Source: DATKJS01 sp050015275 (GTDB lineage Bacteria > Acidobacteriota > Aminicenantia > Aminicenantales > Saccharicenantaceae). From it: 64,000 nt of DNA. Under the pieces are notes generated by a model. The model ran no database searches and was not told the origin of the DNA. It saw only the letters and a program-made list of their open reading frames with translations. This document shows positions 1-7,691 of this stretch, piece by piece. The position numbers were made by a program, and so were the translations under genes. Position 1 is the first letter of the stretch; every line of letters begins with the position of its first letter. The stretch lies in the NCBI GenBank assembly GCA_050015275.1, contig JBEKBS010000014.1, forward strand, positions 10,605-74,604, read 5' to 3'.

Positions 1-509
1 TTCTTTCGGTTGAGAAGCTCGGCGTTGAGAACGGCCGGACGGTCGGATTCGACCGGGTCCTCCTGATCGAAGACGGGGAGGGTGTCCTCGTCGGGACGCC
101 CGTCCTCGAGAACGCCCTGGTCCTGGCCGAGGTCATCGAGACATACAAGGACGAGAAAGTCCTCGTTTTCAAGAAGAAGAGAAGGAAACAGTTCCGGCGG
201 ACCCGCGGCCATAGGCAACAGCTGACCAAGGTCCGGGTCGAGGGGATCTACCCTGATAAGAGCGCCGCCCCCGCGGAAAAGGCCCCGGCCGAGAAGCCGC
301 GGCCCGCCGTCCCGGAGAAGGCCCCCGAGGCGAAGCCCGCGGCCAAGGCCCCGGAAAAAGCGGCGGCCGAACCGAAGAAACCGGCTCCCAAAGCCAAGAA
401 GCCGGCCCGGGACGCCAAGTCCAAGGCCGCTCCCAAAGCCAAGACCGTAGGCAAGAAGACGGCGGCCGCCAAGACGGCCGGCAAGCCCAAGAAATCGGCC
501 AAGGAGTAA
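1..509 (+). CDS. rplU: 50S ribosomal protein L21, 5' truncated, with long basic C-terminal tail
   Basis: Large-subunit ribosomal protein L21, which contacts 23S rRNA. The gene enters from the left edge; the reading frame begins at base 3 and stops with TAA at 507-509. The visible L21 body includes GFDRVLLI, VFKKKRRKQFRRTRGHRQQ and a terminal VRVEGI, which is close to where most L21 proteins end. Here about 85 further residues follow, made almost entirely of Ala, Lys, Pro and Glu in AEKAP/PKAKKPA-like units. Such a basic, disordered tail probably binds RNA or another acidic surface, but its role is inferred. rpmA (L27) starts 3 nt after the stop, the usual rplU-rpmA pairing. Confidence 0.95.
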   Translation, partial: LSVEKLGVENGRTVGFDRVLLIEDGEGVLVGTPVLENALVLAEVIETYKDEKVLVFKKKRRKQFRRTRGHRQQLTKVRVEGIYPDKSAAPAEKAPAEKPRPAVPEKAPEAKPAAKAPEKAAAEPKKPAPKAKKPARDAKSKAAPKAKTVGKKTAAAKTAGKPKKSAKE

Positions 510-512
510 GCC

Positions 513-767
513 ATGGCCCATAAAAAAGCAGCCGGAAGCGCCCGCAACGGAAGAGACAGCGCAGGGAAGAGGCTCGGGGTCAAGCGCCATGGCGGACAGG
601 CCGTCAACGCCGGCTCGATCCTCGTCCGGCAGAGGGGAACGCCCATCAAGCCCGGCCTGAATGTCGGCCGGGGGAAGGACGACACTCTTTTCGCCAGGGT
701 CACGGGTGTCGTCCATTTTGTCGATAAAGGAAAGGGGGGCAAGGTCATTTCCGTCCTGCCCGCTTGA
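513..767 (+). CDS. rpmA: 50S ribosomal protein L27
   Basis: Ribosomal protein L27, located at the peptidyl-transferase centre, where its N-terminal tail reaches toward the tRNA acceptor ends. The 84-residue protein has the classic start MAHKKAAGSARNGRDS and the core GQAVNAGSILVRQRGT. There is no N-terminal cleavable extension of the Firmicutes type. It lies 3 nt after rplU and upstream of obgE, a conserved order in bacteria. The length and sequence are normal for the family. Confidence 0.98.
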   Translation: MAHKKAAGSARNGRDSAGKRLGVKRHGGQAVNAGSILVRQRGTPIKPGLNVGRGKDDTLFARVTGVVHFVDKGKGGKVISVLPA

Positions 768-847
768 GGTCGACATCAAAGCGCCCGTCCCGTCCCGTCC
801 CGAAACGAACTTTTTCAGCATCTCCAACCGCGGCACCGGTGGCTTCC

Positions 848-1873
848 GTGTTCGTTGACCAGGTCGAGGTCGCGCTGAAGGCGGGGAAAGGCGGCGACGG
901 CTGCGTCAGTTTCCGGCGTGAATACAAGGTCCCCAGGGGAGGGCCCGACGGCGGCCACGGGGGGAATGGCGGAAGCATCTATTTCATCTCGGACCCGAGC
1001 GTCCACTCCCTGGCCTATTTCCGGTTCCACCCCATCCTCAAGGCCAAAAAGGGGTCTCCCGGCGAGGGAAGCCGCCGCACCGGGAAGCGGGGGACCGATC
1101 TCCGGCTCCCCGTGCCGGTGGGAACGGTGGTCAAGGAGAGAGGCAAAGACGGGTTGCTGTTCGATTTCGTCCTTCCTGACCAGGCCTTCCTGGCGGCCGA
1201 GGGCGGCAAGGGCGGACGCGGGAACGCCTCCTATGCCACGGCCACGCACCAGACGCCGCGGGAGTGGGAACCCGGGCGCCCCGGGGAGGAAAAGGAGCTC
1301 GTCCTGGAGCTCAAGCTGATCGCGGACGTTGGACTGGTCGGGTTCCCGAACGCCGGCAAGTCCACCCTGATCTCCAAGATCTCGGCGGCCCGGCCGCTCA
1401 TCGCCGATTATCCCTTCACGACGCTGACGCCCAACCTCGGCGTCGTGGACCTGGGGACGGCGCGGAGCTTCGTCGTCGCGGACATCCCCGGCCTGATCGA
1501 GGGCGCCCACCTCGGCCACGGGCTCGGCACCCGCTTCCTGCGCCACATCGAGCGGACCAAGGTCCTCGTCCACCTCGTCGACGTTTCCCCGTACACGGAG
1601 CGGGACCCCGTCCACGATCACGAGGTCGTCATGAAAGAGCTCGAATCCTTCAGTCCGGGGCTCGCCCGGCGGGCCCAGATCGTGGCGGCCAACAAAGTGG
1701 ACCTCCTGGGCGGTGACACGTCACGGCTGGAGAAGCTCAAAAAGATGGCGGCGAGAAAGAGGATCCCGTTCTTTGCCATCTCGGCCCTCAAGGGCGAGGG
1801 GCTCCGGCCGCTCATCGCGGCCATGGCAAGGACCCTGGAGCGCCTGGAGAAGGGCGGGGGCGGAGAGGCGTGA
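848..1873 (+). CDS. obgE: GTPase Obg (ribosome assembly)
   Basis: Obg/CgtA GTPase, involved in late 50S subunit assembly and growth control. The glycine-rich Obg fold is at residues 1-155 (for example GGHGGNGG and EGGKGGRGN). The G domain follows with Walker A GFPNAGKST near residue 163, DIPG and NKVD. The protein is about 341 residues and lacks the C-terminal extension seen in some lineages. GTG at 848 gives the typical N-terminus FVDQVEV and is chosen; GTG at 839 or TTG at 764 would add atypical residues, and 764 overlaps the rpmA stop. Its stop overlaps the next start as GTGA (1870-1873), implying coupling to nadD. Confidence 0.96.
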   Translation: MFVDQVEVALKAGKGGDGCVSFRREYKVPRGGPDGGHGGNGGSIYFISDPSVHSLAYFRFHPILKAKKGSPGEGSRRTGKRGTDLRLPVPVGTVVKERGKDGLLFDFVLPDQAFLAAEGGKGGRGNASYATATHQTPREWEPGRPGEEKELVLELKLIADVGLVGFPNAGKSTLISKISAARPLIADYPFTTLTPNLGVVDLGTARSFVVADIPGLIEGAHLGHGLGTRFLRHIERTKVLVHLVDVSPYTERDPVHDHEVVMKELESFSPGLARRAQIVAANKVDLLGGDTSRLEKLKKMAARKRIPFFAISALKGEGLRPLIAAMARTLERLEKGGGGEA

Positions 1874-2529
1874 GAAAGAGGATCGGCCTCTACGGCGGCA
1901 CCTTCAACCCCGTCCACCGGGGGCACCTCCGGGCCGCGGAGGACGTCCGCGCGGCGTTCCGCCTGGATACGGTCCTCTTCATCCCCTCCTACATTCCGCC
2001 GCACAAGGAGTCCGCGGGCGTCGCCTCGGCCGCCGACCGCTTCCGGATGGTGGAGCTTGCCTGCCGGGGACACGAGGGCTTCGTCCCCTCGCCGGTCGAA
2101 GTCGAGGCGCGCGAGACGTCCTACTCGATCCTGACGCTGACGAAGATCAAGGAGCTCAACCCCGGCGCCTGGATATTTTTCGTCGTCGGCGCGGACGCAT
2201 TCCTCGAGATCGGGACGTGGCGCGAGTCCGAGCGTGTCATCGCCGAATGTCTGTTCATCGTGACGGGCCGGCCCGGCTTCGACCTCGAGTCCGCTGCGGA
2301 GGTCCTCGGTGGCCGGCTCAGGGAGCGGGTCTGCCGTGTCCCCGAGGGCGGGGCCGCTGACGAATCCCAGTTTTCGCGTTTCGCTGTTTTCCTCCTGACG
2401 ATCAAGGCCCTGGATATCTCGTCGACGGACGTCCGGGCCCGGGCCCAGCGGGGCGAGAGCCTCGAGGGTCTGGTCCCCGGGCCCGTCGCGGCCTACATCC
2501 GGGAGCACCAACTCTATACGGGTCGATAG
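1870..2529 (+). CDS. nadD: nicotinate-nucleotide adenylyltransferase
   Basis: Transfers AMP from ATP to nicotinate mononucleotide to form deamido-NAD in NAD biosynthesis. The nucleotidyltransferase signature YGGTFNPVHRGH lies at residues 8-19, and the second ATP-binding motif is seen as ISSTDVRAR near residue 190. The 219-residue length is normal. It starts at GTG overlapping the obgE stop by 4 nt, and rsfS follows 5 nt after its stop. The obgE-nadD-rsfS-rlmH order is common, so this is a translation/NAD operon. NAD synthetase is also encoded in this window (5.9-7.6 kb). Confidence 0.96.
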   Translation: MRKRIGLYGGTFNPVHRGHLRAAEDVRAAFRLDTVLFIPSYIPPHKESAGVASAADRFRMVELACRGHEGFVPSPVEVEARETSYSILTLTKIKELNPGAWIFFVVGADAFLEIGTWRESERVIAECLFIVTGRPGFDLESAAEVLGGRLRERVCRVPEGGAADESQFSRFAVFLLTIKALDISSTDVRARAQRGESLEGLVPGPVAAYIREHQLYTGR

Positions 2530-2534
2530 GAACC

Positions 2535-2906
2535 ATGACACAAGAGAAAAAAAAGCCCTTCACGAAACGGAGCCTTCCCCCGGAGGTCAAGCGGGCCGTC
2601 CAGGTCTGCCTGGCGAAGAAAGCCGAGGACCTTTGCGTCCTCGACCTCTCCGGCCTCTCCTCCTTCACCGACTATTTCATCGTCATGCACGGGAATTCTT
2701 CCCGGCAGAACGCGGCCGTCGCCGAAGGGATCGAGAGCGAGCTGAAAAAGGCGGGGACGCGCCCGCTGAGCGTCGAAGGCCGCGAGACGGAGGAATGGAT
2801 CCTCCTCGACTACGGATTCTTCGTCGTCCACGTCTTTTCTCTGAAGGCGCGCGATCACTATTCGCTCGAGAAGCTGTGGGGCGACGCCCCGCGGCTCGAT
2901 TACTGA
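2535..2906 (+). CDS. rsfS: ribosomal silencing factor RsfS
   Basis: RsfS (Iojap/DUF143 family) binds L14 on the 50S subunit and blocks subunit joining under starvation. The 123-residue protein contains the family core: DYFIVMHGNSSRQNAAVAEG in the middle and EEWILLDYGFFVVHVF further on, ending near the usual LW-G motif. The ATG start at 2535 is preceded by a weak AGGAA site. It sits directly after nadD, its standard neighbour. Confidence 0.95.
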   Translation: MTQEKKKPFTKRSLPPEVKRAVQVCLAKKAEDLCVLDLSGLSSFTDYFIVMHGNSSRQNAAVAEGIESELKKAGTRPLSVEGRETEEWILLDYGFFVVHVFSLKARDHYSLEKLWGDAPRLDY

Positions 2907-2915
2907 TCAAAGGGG

Positions 2916-2944
2916 TTGACAATTCGGGGGTGGGTCATTATTGT
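2916..2944 (+). promoter_or_regulatory. sigma70-type promoter upstream of rlmH
   Basis: TTGACA at 2916-2921 and TATTGT at 2939-2944 are separated by 17 bp. Transcription would begin near 2951, about 12 nt before the rlmH ATG. It could drive rlmH-dksA-comF independently of the upstream operon. Confidence 0.6.
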
Positions 2945-2962
2945 GTGAGGGCGTTTCCGGCA

Positions 2963-3430
2963 ATGCGCCTGAAAATCCTCTGGCCCGGCAAGACGAAGAG
3001 CCCCGAACTCAGGGCGCTCCAGGATTTTTACGCGGCCAGGATCGGGGCGCTCGCGACCTTGGAGGTCGTGGAGACCCGGGAGGCCCGGGGGGTCGACGAG
3101 AAGTTCCCGGAAAAGATCAAGGACCTGGAGGCCCGCGGACTTGAAAAATATCTCGAAGGCGTTTATAGTATTTGCCTTCTTGACCGGGGCAAGGAAATGA
3201 CGTCTCCGGAATTCGCGCGTTTCCTTCGCCTCCGGGCCGAGGACGCGGGAAGGCCGCCGGCCTTCGTGGTCGGCGGGTTTCTCGGCCTCGCGGACCGGAT
3301 CACGGAAGGGGCCGACCTGCGGCTATCACTGTCGCGGCTGACCTTTTCCCACGAGCTGAGCCGGGTCATCCTGCTCGAGCAGGTTTACAGGGCCCTGACC
3401 ATCATCCGGGGCCGACATTACGCCAAGTAA
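2963..3430 (+). CDS. rlmH: 23S rRNA pseudouridine(1915)-N3-methyltransferase RlmH
   Basis: SPOUT-class methyltransferase that methylates pseudouridine 1915 of 23S rRNA in helix 69, using SAM. ATG at 2963 gives 155 residues, exactly the usual RlmH length; a longer in-frame extension upstream overlaps rsfS and is not needed. The knot region contains FVVGGFLGL, where the family usually has GGSxG, and the protein ends in GRHYAK, a variant of the conserved basic, aromatic C-terminus. It has its own promoter at 2916-2944 and is followed by a DksA-like gene. Confidence 0.94.
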   Translation: MRLKILWPGKTKSPELRALQDFYAARIGALATLEVVETREARGVDEKFPEKIKDLEARGLEKYLEGVYSICLLDRGKEMTSPEFARFLRLRAEDAGRPPAFVVGGFLGLADRITEGADLRLSLSRLTFSHELSRVILLEQVYRALTIIRGRHYAK

Positions 3431-3442
3431 GGGAGTGACAGA

Positions 3443-3814
3443 GTGGCCAAGAAAATGGGCAAGAAAGAGCGAGAGGATTTCCGGAAGATGCTTCTCCAGA
3501 AGAAGGAGACGATCGTCCGGAAGCTCAGCGAGCTGACCACAGAGAGCAAGGAGATGGAAACCAATGTCGCCCAGGATGTCGTGGACAAGGCGGAGACGTC
3601 ATATACGAAGGAATTCCTTCTGAGCCTTTCGGACGCGGACCGGGAGCAGCTGCTCCTCATCGACGAAGCGCTCAAGAGACTCAGGCGCGAGGAATTCGGT
3701 GTCTGCCAGATCTGCCATCAGGAGATCGGCCGGAAGAGGCTCGAGGCCGTTCCCTGGACCCCGTACTGCATCAACTGCCAGGAGAAGGCCGAGGAAGAGT
3801 CCAAGCCCCTGTGA
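3443..3814 (+). CDS. DksA/TraR-family zinc-finger transcription factor
   Basis: A 123-residue DksA/TraR C4-type protein. The N-terminal two thirds is a charged helical hairpin expected to form the coiled coil that enters the RNA polymerase secondary channel. The zinc finger uses C88, C91, C109 and C112 (CQIC and CINC). DksA-type proteins tune transcription with ppGpp; the exact subgroup (DksA, YbiI or YocK-like) cannot be settled from the sequence. The start is GTG at 3443, preceded by GGGAGTGA. The stop overlaps comF as GTGA. Confidence 0.85.
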   Translation: MAKKMGKKEREDFRKMLLQKKETIVRKLSELTTESKEMETNVAQDVVDKAETSYTKEFLLSLSDADREQLLLIDEALKRLRREEFGVCQICHQEIGRKRLEAVPWTPYCINCQEKAEEESKPL

Positions 3815-4554
3815 CCACGTCGCTGCGGGCCCGAGCCGCGGCCGCGGCTCGGCACGTCGAGCTCCTGTTCTTCCCGTCGTTCTGCCGACTGTGTTCCCGT
3901 CCGCTCGGGCGACCCGGCGAAAAGGTCGTCTGCCGGGACTGCCTTGGCCGGCTCGCCCCGCGGCGCGGGCCGGTCTGCCTATGTTGCGGCCGGTTCTTCG
4001 AAGGCGCCGGCGAAGACCACCTCTGCGCGCGATGCCTGGAGCGTCCCCCGACCTTTTCCGTCCACCGGTCGTGCGGCCGCTACGACGGGGTCCTCAAAGA
4101 CCTTATCCTGCTTTTCAAGTACCGGAAATACTCCGTTCTGGGCCGGGCCCTGGCCGCTTATGCCGGGGAATCCCTGGGAGCCGAGGATGCGCTCTGGCAA
4201 GGCGCGGATTTCCTTGTCCCCGTCCCCCTTCATGGCAAGAGGAAAAGGGAGCGCGGCTTTAATCAGTCCGAGATCCTGGCCCGCGAGCTGGCCAGGGCCA
4301 AGGGGATGAACGTCCTCGGGGGTTGCCTGGTCAAGACGAGGAACGTCCCGCCGCAGACGACACTGGAAAGCGTGGGACGGGAAAAGAATGTCCGCGGGGC
4401 CTACAAGGCGAGAGGGAGCTCGAAGATCGAAGGGAAGACGCTGGTCCTCGTGGACGACGTCTTCACGACGGGCTCGACGCTCCGGGAATGCGCCCTGGTC
4501 CTGCGGCAGGCCGGCGCCGCTGAAATCCGGGCCCTGACCCTGGCCCAGGCATAA
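3811..4554 (+). CDS. comF: ComF-family phosphoribosyltransferase
   Basis: ComF family protein with an N-terminal cysteine-rich, zinc-ribbon region (CRLC at about 25-28, CRDC, CLCC, CARC) and a type I phosphoribosyltransferase domain. The PRPP loop LVDDVFTTGST is near residues 213-223, and GFNQSEILA is typical of the family. In transformable bacteria ComF helps import of single-stranded DNA; many other bacteria carry it without known competence, and no other competence gene is visible here. The GTG start overlaps the upstream stop by 4 nt. A hairpin terminator follows. Confidence 0.88.
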   Translation: MTTSLRARAAAAARHVELLFFPSFCRLCSRPLGRPGEKVVCRDCLGRLAPRRGPVCLCCGRFFEGAGEDHLCARCLERPPTFSVHRSCGRYDGVLKDLILLFKYRKYSVLGRALAAYAGESLGAEDALWQGADFLVPVPLHGKRKRERGFNQSEILARELARAKGMNVLGGCLVKTRNVPPQTTLESVGREKNVRGAYKARGSSKIEGKTLVLVDDVFTTGSTLRECALVLRQAGAAEIRALTLAQA

Positions 4555-4586
4555 AAAAAGGGCGGCCTCCTCTGCGAAGACCGCCC
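4553..4586. terminator. hairpin terminator between comF and hsp20
   Basis: GGGCGG (4560-4565) pairs with CCGCCC (4581-4586). Read leftward from hsp20, the stem is followed by a run of seven T (complement of 4553-4559), a standard intrinsic terminator. Read rightward from comF, an imperfect second hairpin at about 4588-4602 precedes the T-rich hsp20 3' end. It probably serves both convergent genes. Confidence 0.7.
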
Positions 4587-4602
4587 CGTTCGCGGCGAAA
4601 CG

Positions 4603-5073
4603 TTATTTTTTTGCTTTTTCGGCGGCGAGCGGCTTCAGGATCTTGACCTTCCTCGGCTTGAGCTCGGCCCTCTTGGGCATGCGGATCTTCAGGACGCCGT
4701 TCTCGTGCTCAGCCTCGACCTTGTCCTGGTCCACGTAGGTCGGCAGGGTGAAGGACCGGAAGAACGACCCGTAGGCCCGCTCGATCCGGTGGTAATTCTC
4801 CTCTTTGGTCTCTTTCTCGAACTTCCGCTCTCCCTTGAGAGTCAGCGTGTTGTCCTCGACCTTGATCTCGATGTCCTTTTCCTCGATACCCGGGATCTCG
4901 GCCGTCAGGACGACCTCATTTTCCGTCTCGTAGATGTCCACGGCAGGCGCCCAGGAACTCGTCGCCAGGTCCTTTTCCTCTCCGCGCGAAGCGGCCATGT
5001 CCTCAAATAGCCTGTTCATTCTCTCCCGGAGGGTTACTATGTCCCTGAAGGGATCCCATCTGATAATTGCCAT
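4603..5073 (-). CDS. small heat-shock protein (Hsp20/alpha-crystallin)
   Basis: ATP-independent holdase chaperone of 156 residues. The alpha-crystallin domain runs from about residue 42 to 145, with VDIYETENEVVLTAEIPG at its start and the closing GVLKIRMPK motif. The N-terminus MAIIRWDPFRD is typical of bacterial class A proteins. The C-terminal tail is basic (KAKK), without an obvious IxI motif other than VKIL. It has a clear AAAGGAG ribosome site and a strong promoter that overlaps an 11-bp direct repeat, so it is probably controlled on its own. Confidence 0.95.
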   Translation of the reverse strand: MAIIRWDPFRDIVTLRERMNRLFEDMAASRGEEKDLATSSWAPAVDIYETENEVVLTAEIPGIEEKDIEIKVEDNTLTLKGERKFEKETKEENYHRIERAYGSFFRSFTLPTYVDQDKVEAEHENGVLKIRMPKRAELKPRKVKILKPLAAEKAKK

Positions 5074-5088
5074 ATTTAACTCCTTTCT

Positions 5089-5137
5089 TAATATCTTAGT
5101 CTGTTACAAATATAATATCTTAGCGTCAAATTGTCAA
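5089..5137 (-). promoter_or_regulatory. hsp20 promoter with paired 11-bp direct repeats
   Basis: On the minus strand TTGACA (5132-5137) and TATATT (5109-5114) are 17 bp apart. The 11-mer CTAAGATATTA occurs twice, at 5113-5123 (just upstream of the -10, sharing two bases with it) and at 5089-5099 (downstream of the start point), with starts 24 bp apart. That placement suggests a repressor-binding pair. No CIRCE inverted repeat and no sigma32-type box is seen. Confidence 0.6.
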
Positions 5138-5202
5138 GTTTTAAATAGTGATTTTTACATTTTTTTCAGTTGATAAAATCCGTGCTGGATCCTCGGGGGA
5201 GT

Positions 5203-5904
5203 CTATCTATGGCCTTCGATAAGGACGGTTGCTTCCCCCTTGAGGGGCCTCTTTTCCAATTCTTGGAGGAGATCTGCGGCCGTCCCTCTGATGAACTCCT
5301 CATGGATCTTGGTCAGCTCCCTGGCGATGACGACCCTCCTCGTCCCTAGGCCGGCCAGGACCGCCTCCAGGAACTCGTAAATCCGCCTGGTCGGAAGGTA
5401 GAAGACCAGCGTGGATTCGTCTTCTTTGAGTGACTGGAGGAGTTTGCGGAGCCCTTCTTTTTTGGGGGGAGGAAATCCGGCGAAGAGGAACCGGTGGGTC
5501 GGAAGCCCCGCCGCGGAGAGGGCCGCCGTGACCGCCGATGAGCCAGGGACCGGGATCACGGGGATGCCCTCCTTCAGGGCCTCCCGGATGAGAGGGAAAC
5601 CCGGGTCCGAAATTCCGGGGGTCCCGGCATCCGAGACCAGGGCGACGTCCTTTCCGGAGCTGAGGAGTCCGATGATCTCCGGGACCTTTCGGCCTTCACG
5701 CGGGTGGAAATAGCTGATGAGCCGCTTCCTCAGGCCGTATTTGTTCAGGAGCTTGATGGTCTGGCGGGTGTCCTCGCAGGCGATGGCTTCCACTTCCCCG
5801 AGGATGCGGACGGCCCTGAAGGTGATGTCCTCGAGGTTCCCGATCGGCGTCGCGACGATGTAGAGGCGGCCTTTCGGGCCGGGACCGGCGCCGTCTCCCC
5901 GCAC
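5203..5904 (-). CDS. rsmI: 16S rRNA (cytidine(1402)-2'-O)-methyltransferase
   Basis: Tetrapyrrole-methylase-fold enzyme that 2'-O-methylates C1402 of 16S rRNA using SAM. The 233-residue protein has LYIVATPIGNLEDIT near the N-terminus, EDTRQTIKLL, LVSDAGTPGISDPG and PVPGSSAVTAAL, all hallmarks of RsmI. The start is GTG (5902-5904), 3 nt after the nadE stop, so it is the last gene of the glutaminase-nadE-rsmI unit. The C-terminal HTH-like extension of longer homologues is absent. Confidence 0.96.
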   Translation of the reverse strand: MRGDGAGPGPKGRLYIVATPIGNLEDITFRAVRILGEVEAIACEDTRQTIKLLNKYGLRKRLISYFHPREGRKVPEIIGLLSSGKDVALVSDAGTPGISDPGFPLIREALKEGIPVIPVPGSSAVTAALSAAGLPTHRFLFAGFPPPKKEGLRKLLQSLKEDESTLVFYLPTRRIYEFLEAVLAGLGTRRVVIARELTKIHEEFIRGTAADLLQELEKRPLKGEATVLIEGHR

Positions 5905-5907
5905 GGG

Positions 5908-6726
5908 TTATTTTCCCCAGTCGTAGGGATAGAGAAAATCGTGGCCCACGGAGCGGGGGGATAGCTTGGCGATCGGCGGGAGCTTCCTCTTGAACTCCGA
6001 ATTCCTGATCATCTCCGCCACCTTCCGGACCGCCTCTGGCTTGAACCCGGCCTTCACCAGCTCCGGCCCGGACTTCCGTTTCTCGACGAAATTTTCGAGC
6101 ATCTCGTCGAGCTCGGCGTAGGTCAGACCGATCTCCTGCTCGTCGGTCTGGCCCGACCACAGGCCCGCCGTGGGCGCCTTCCTGATGATCGAGGACGGCA
6201 CGCCCAGGTGCTTGGCGAGCTGGCGGACCTGGGTCTTGTAGAGGTCGCCCATGGGGTTGATGCCGCAGGCCATGTCGCCGTGGACCGTCCCGTAGCCGAT
6301 GAGGAGCTCGGACTTGTTGCTTGTCCCGAGGATGAGCGCCTTCTCCCGGGCCGAATAGTCGTAGAGGATGGACATCCTTTCCCGGGCCATCTTGTTCCCG
6401 CGGAGGATACGGCTCCGTGTCGAGTGGGCGGCGAAGTAGGCGTCGACCTGAGGGGCGATATCGATCGTCCGGGTCCGGATGCCGAGGGCGCGGCCGACCT
6501 TTTCGGCGTCGTGGACTTCGGCCGGGAACAAGTCTCCGTACGGCATGATCAGGCCCAGGACGTTCCGGGGCCCCACGGCCCGGGCCGCCAGGGCGGCGCA
6601 TACTGTCGAATCCAGTCCCCCGGAGAGGCCCAGGACCGCCTTCCGGAAGCCGAACTTGGCCAGCTCATCGCGGACGAATCCCGTCAGGACCTTCTCCACG
6701 AATACGGGATTAATCTTCAGGGGCAC
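5908..6726 (-). CDS. nadE: NAD+ synthetase domain protein
   Basis: Converts deamido-NAD to NAD with ATP and ammonia. The P-loop SGGLDS is at residues 35-40, and the long synthetase core (EKALILGTSNKSELLIGYGTVHGD split by a short loop) is intact. At 272 residues it matches the stand-alone, ammonia-using form. However, the gene immediately upstream encodes a nitrilase-fold amidase and overlaps it by 17 nt, so the two probably form a split version of the glutamine-dependent enzyme. nadD in the same window supplies its substrate. Confidence 0.94.
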   Translation of the reverse strand: MPLKINPVFVEKVLTGFVRDELAKFGFRKAVLGLSGGLDSTVCAALAARAVGPRNVLGLIMPYGDLFPAEVHDAEKVGRALGIRTRTIDIAPQVDAYFAAHSTRSRILRGNKMARERMSILYDYSAREKALILGTSNKSELLIGYGTVHGDMACGINPMGDLYKTQVRQLAKHLGVPSSIIRKAPTAGLWSGQTDEQEIGLTYAELDEMLENFVEKRKSGPELVKAGFKPEAVRKVAEMIRNSEFKRKLPPIAKLSPRSVGHDFLYPYDWGK

Positions 6727-7564
6727 GGACGACCCTCTCGAGCGACCTCAGGATGACGTCGGGCTTTTCGTCCCGCTTGAAGAGCCACTTCGTCCGGGCT
6801 TCGCGGACGGCAGTGAGGTCGAGGCGGCAAACCAGAAGCTCGGGGTCCAGATAGGCCGCCCGGGCCAGGAGTTGGCCGCTGGGCCCGTAAATGAACGACC
6901 CGCCGGCGAAGGAGACCCCGTCCTCGCTCCCCACCCGGTTCGCATAGGCGACGAAGGCGGTCGAAAAATAGGAAACAGCTTCGCCCATGAGCTCCCACAT
7001 CCGGCTGGTCTCGAAGGCCTCTCCCTCCGAGACGCCTCGGCCCGGCGCCGCGGAGATGACAATGATCATGTCGGCCCCGCCGGCGTAAAGGACATAGCTC
7101 GCCCCGTAATGAAGAAAGTCGCGGCAGATCATCAGGCCCACTTTTCCGAAGGGGGTCGGGAAGACCCGGAAATCGCGACCTTGGGCGAAGAACTTGGCCT
7201 CCTCGAACAGCCCGTTCGTCGGCAGGTAGACCTTGCGATGGACGTGGAGGAGCTTCCCGCCGGAGATGAACGCGGCCGAGTTGTAAAAGAGGCCCTTCTC
7301 CCCGGCCCTCTCCTCCATGAACCCCAGGACGACCGAAAGCCCCCGGCTCCGGGCGAGGATCTTCTTGAACCGGGGGTCCGCGGCCGGGTCGAGGGCCACG
7401 TCGCCGGCCAGGTCCTTGAGGGTATAGCCTGTCAGGCTGAGCTCCGGGAAGACGATGAGGTCCGCTTTCAGGCGGCGGGCCTTGTCCATGAGCTCCAGGT
7501 GGAGATCCAGGTTCCGCCCGATGTCGCCGAGGCGGGGGGAGACCTGGGCCAGGACGATCTTCAT
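6710..7564 (-). CDS. nitrilase-superfamily amidohydrolase, probable glutaminase partner of NadE
   Basis: Carbon-nitrogen hydrolase of 284 residues with an intact catalytic triad: Glu41 (FPELSLTGY), Lys111 (HRKVYLPT) and Cys147 (MICRDF). The domain order of bacterial glutamine-dependent NAD synthetases is amidase then synthetase; here the same two parts occur in that order as overlapping genes. The likely role is to release ammonia from glutamine for NadE. The ATG at 7562-7564 is chosen because MKIVLAQV is the family start; an upstream in-frame start adds twelve unrelated residues. No signal peptide is seen. Confidence 0.88.
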   Translation of the reverse strand: MKIVLAQVSPRLGDIGRNLDLHLELMDKARRLKADLIVFPELSLTGYTLKDLAGDVALDPAADPRFKKILARSRGLSVVLGFMEERAGEKGLFYNSAAFISGGKLLHVHRKVYLPTNGLFEEAKFFAQGRDFRVFPTPFGKVGLMICRDFLHYGASYVLYAGGADMIIVISAAPGRGVSEGEAFETSRMWELMGEAVSYFSTAFVAYANRVGSEDGVSFAGGSFIYGPSGQLLARAAYLDPELLVCRLDLTAVREARTKWLFKRDEKPDVILRSLERVVRAPED

Positions 7565-7623
7565 GCTCCAAAAACTACCATAAACCCGGCCGCTTTTCAA
7601 CCGCGCCCGCGGCGAAACGAGAG

Positions 7624-7652
7624 TTGATATATTCCCATTTTTTCATTATAGT
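7624..7652 (+). promoter_or_regulatory. promoter of the DUF4388-DnaJ-TPR gene
   Basis: TTGATA (7624-7629) and TATAGT (7647-7652) with a 17-bp spacer lie 39 bp before the ATG at 7692. A second -10-like TATGAT is at 7668-7673. Confidence 0.55.
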
Positions 7653-7691
7653 CTTTCTATCGCTTATTATGATAAGGGACGATCCGCCGAG

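Noticed and set aside
2633..2962. N-terminal extension of RlmH overlapping rsfS
   Set aside because: The Arg/Pro-rich extension is a shadow of rsfS, and the ATG at 2963 gives the exact family length.
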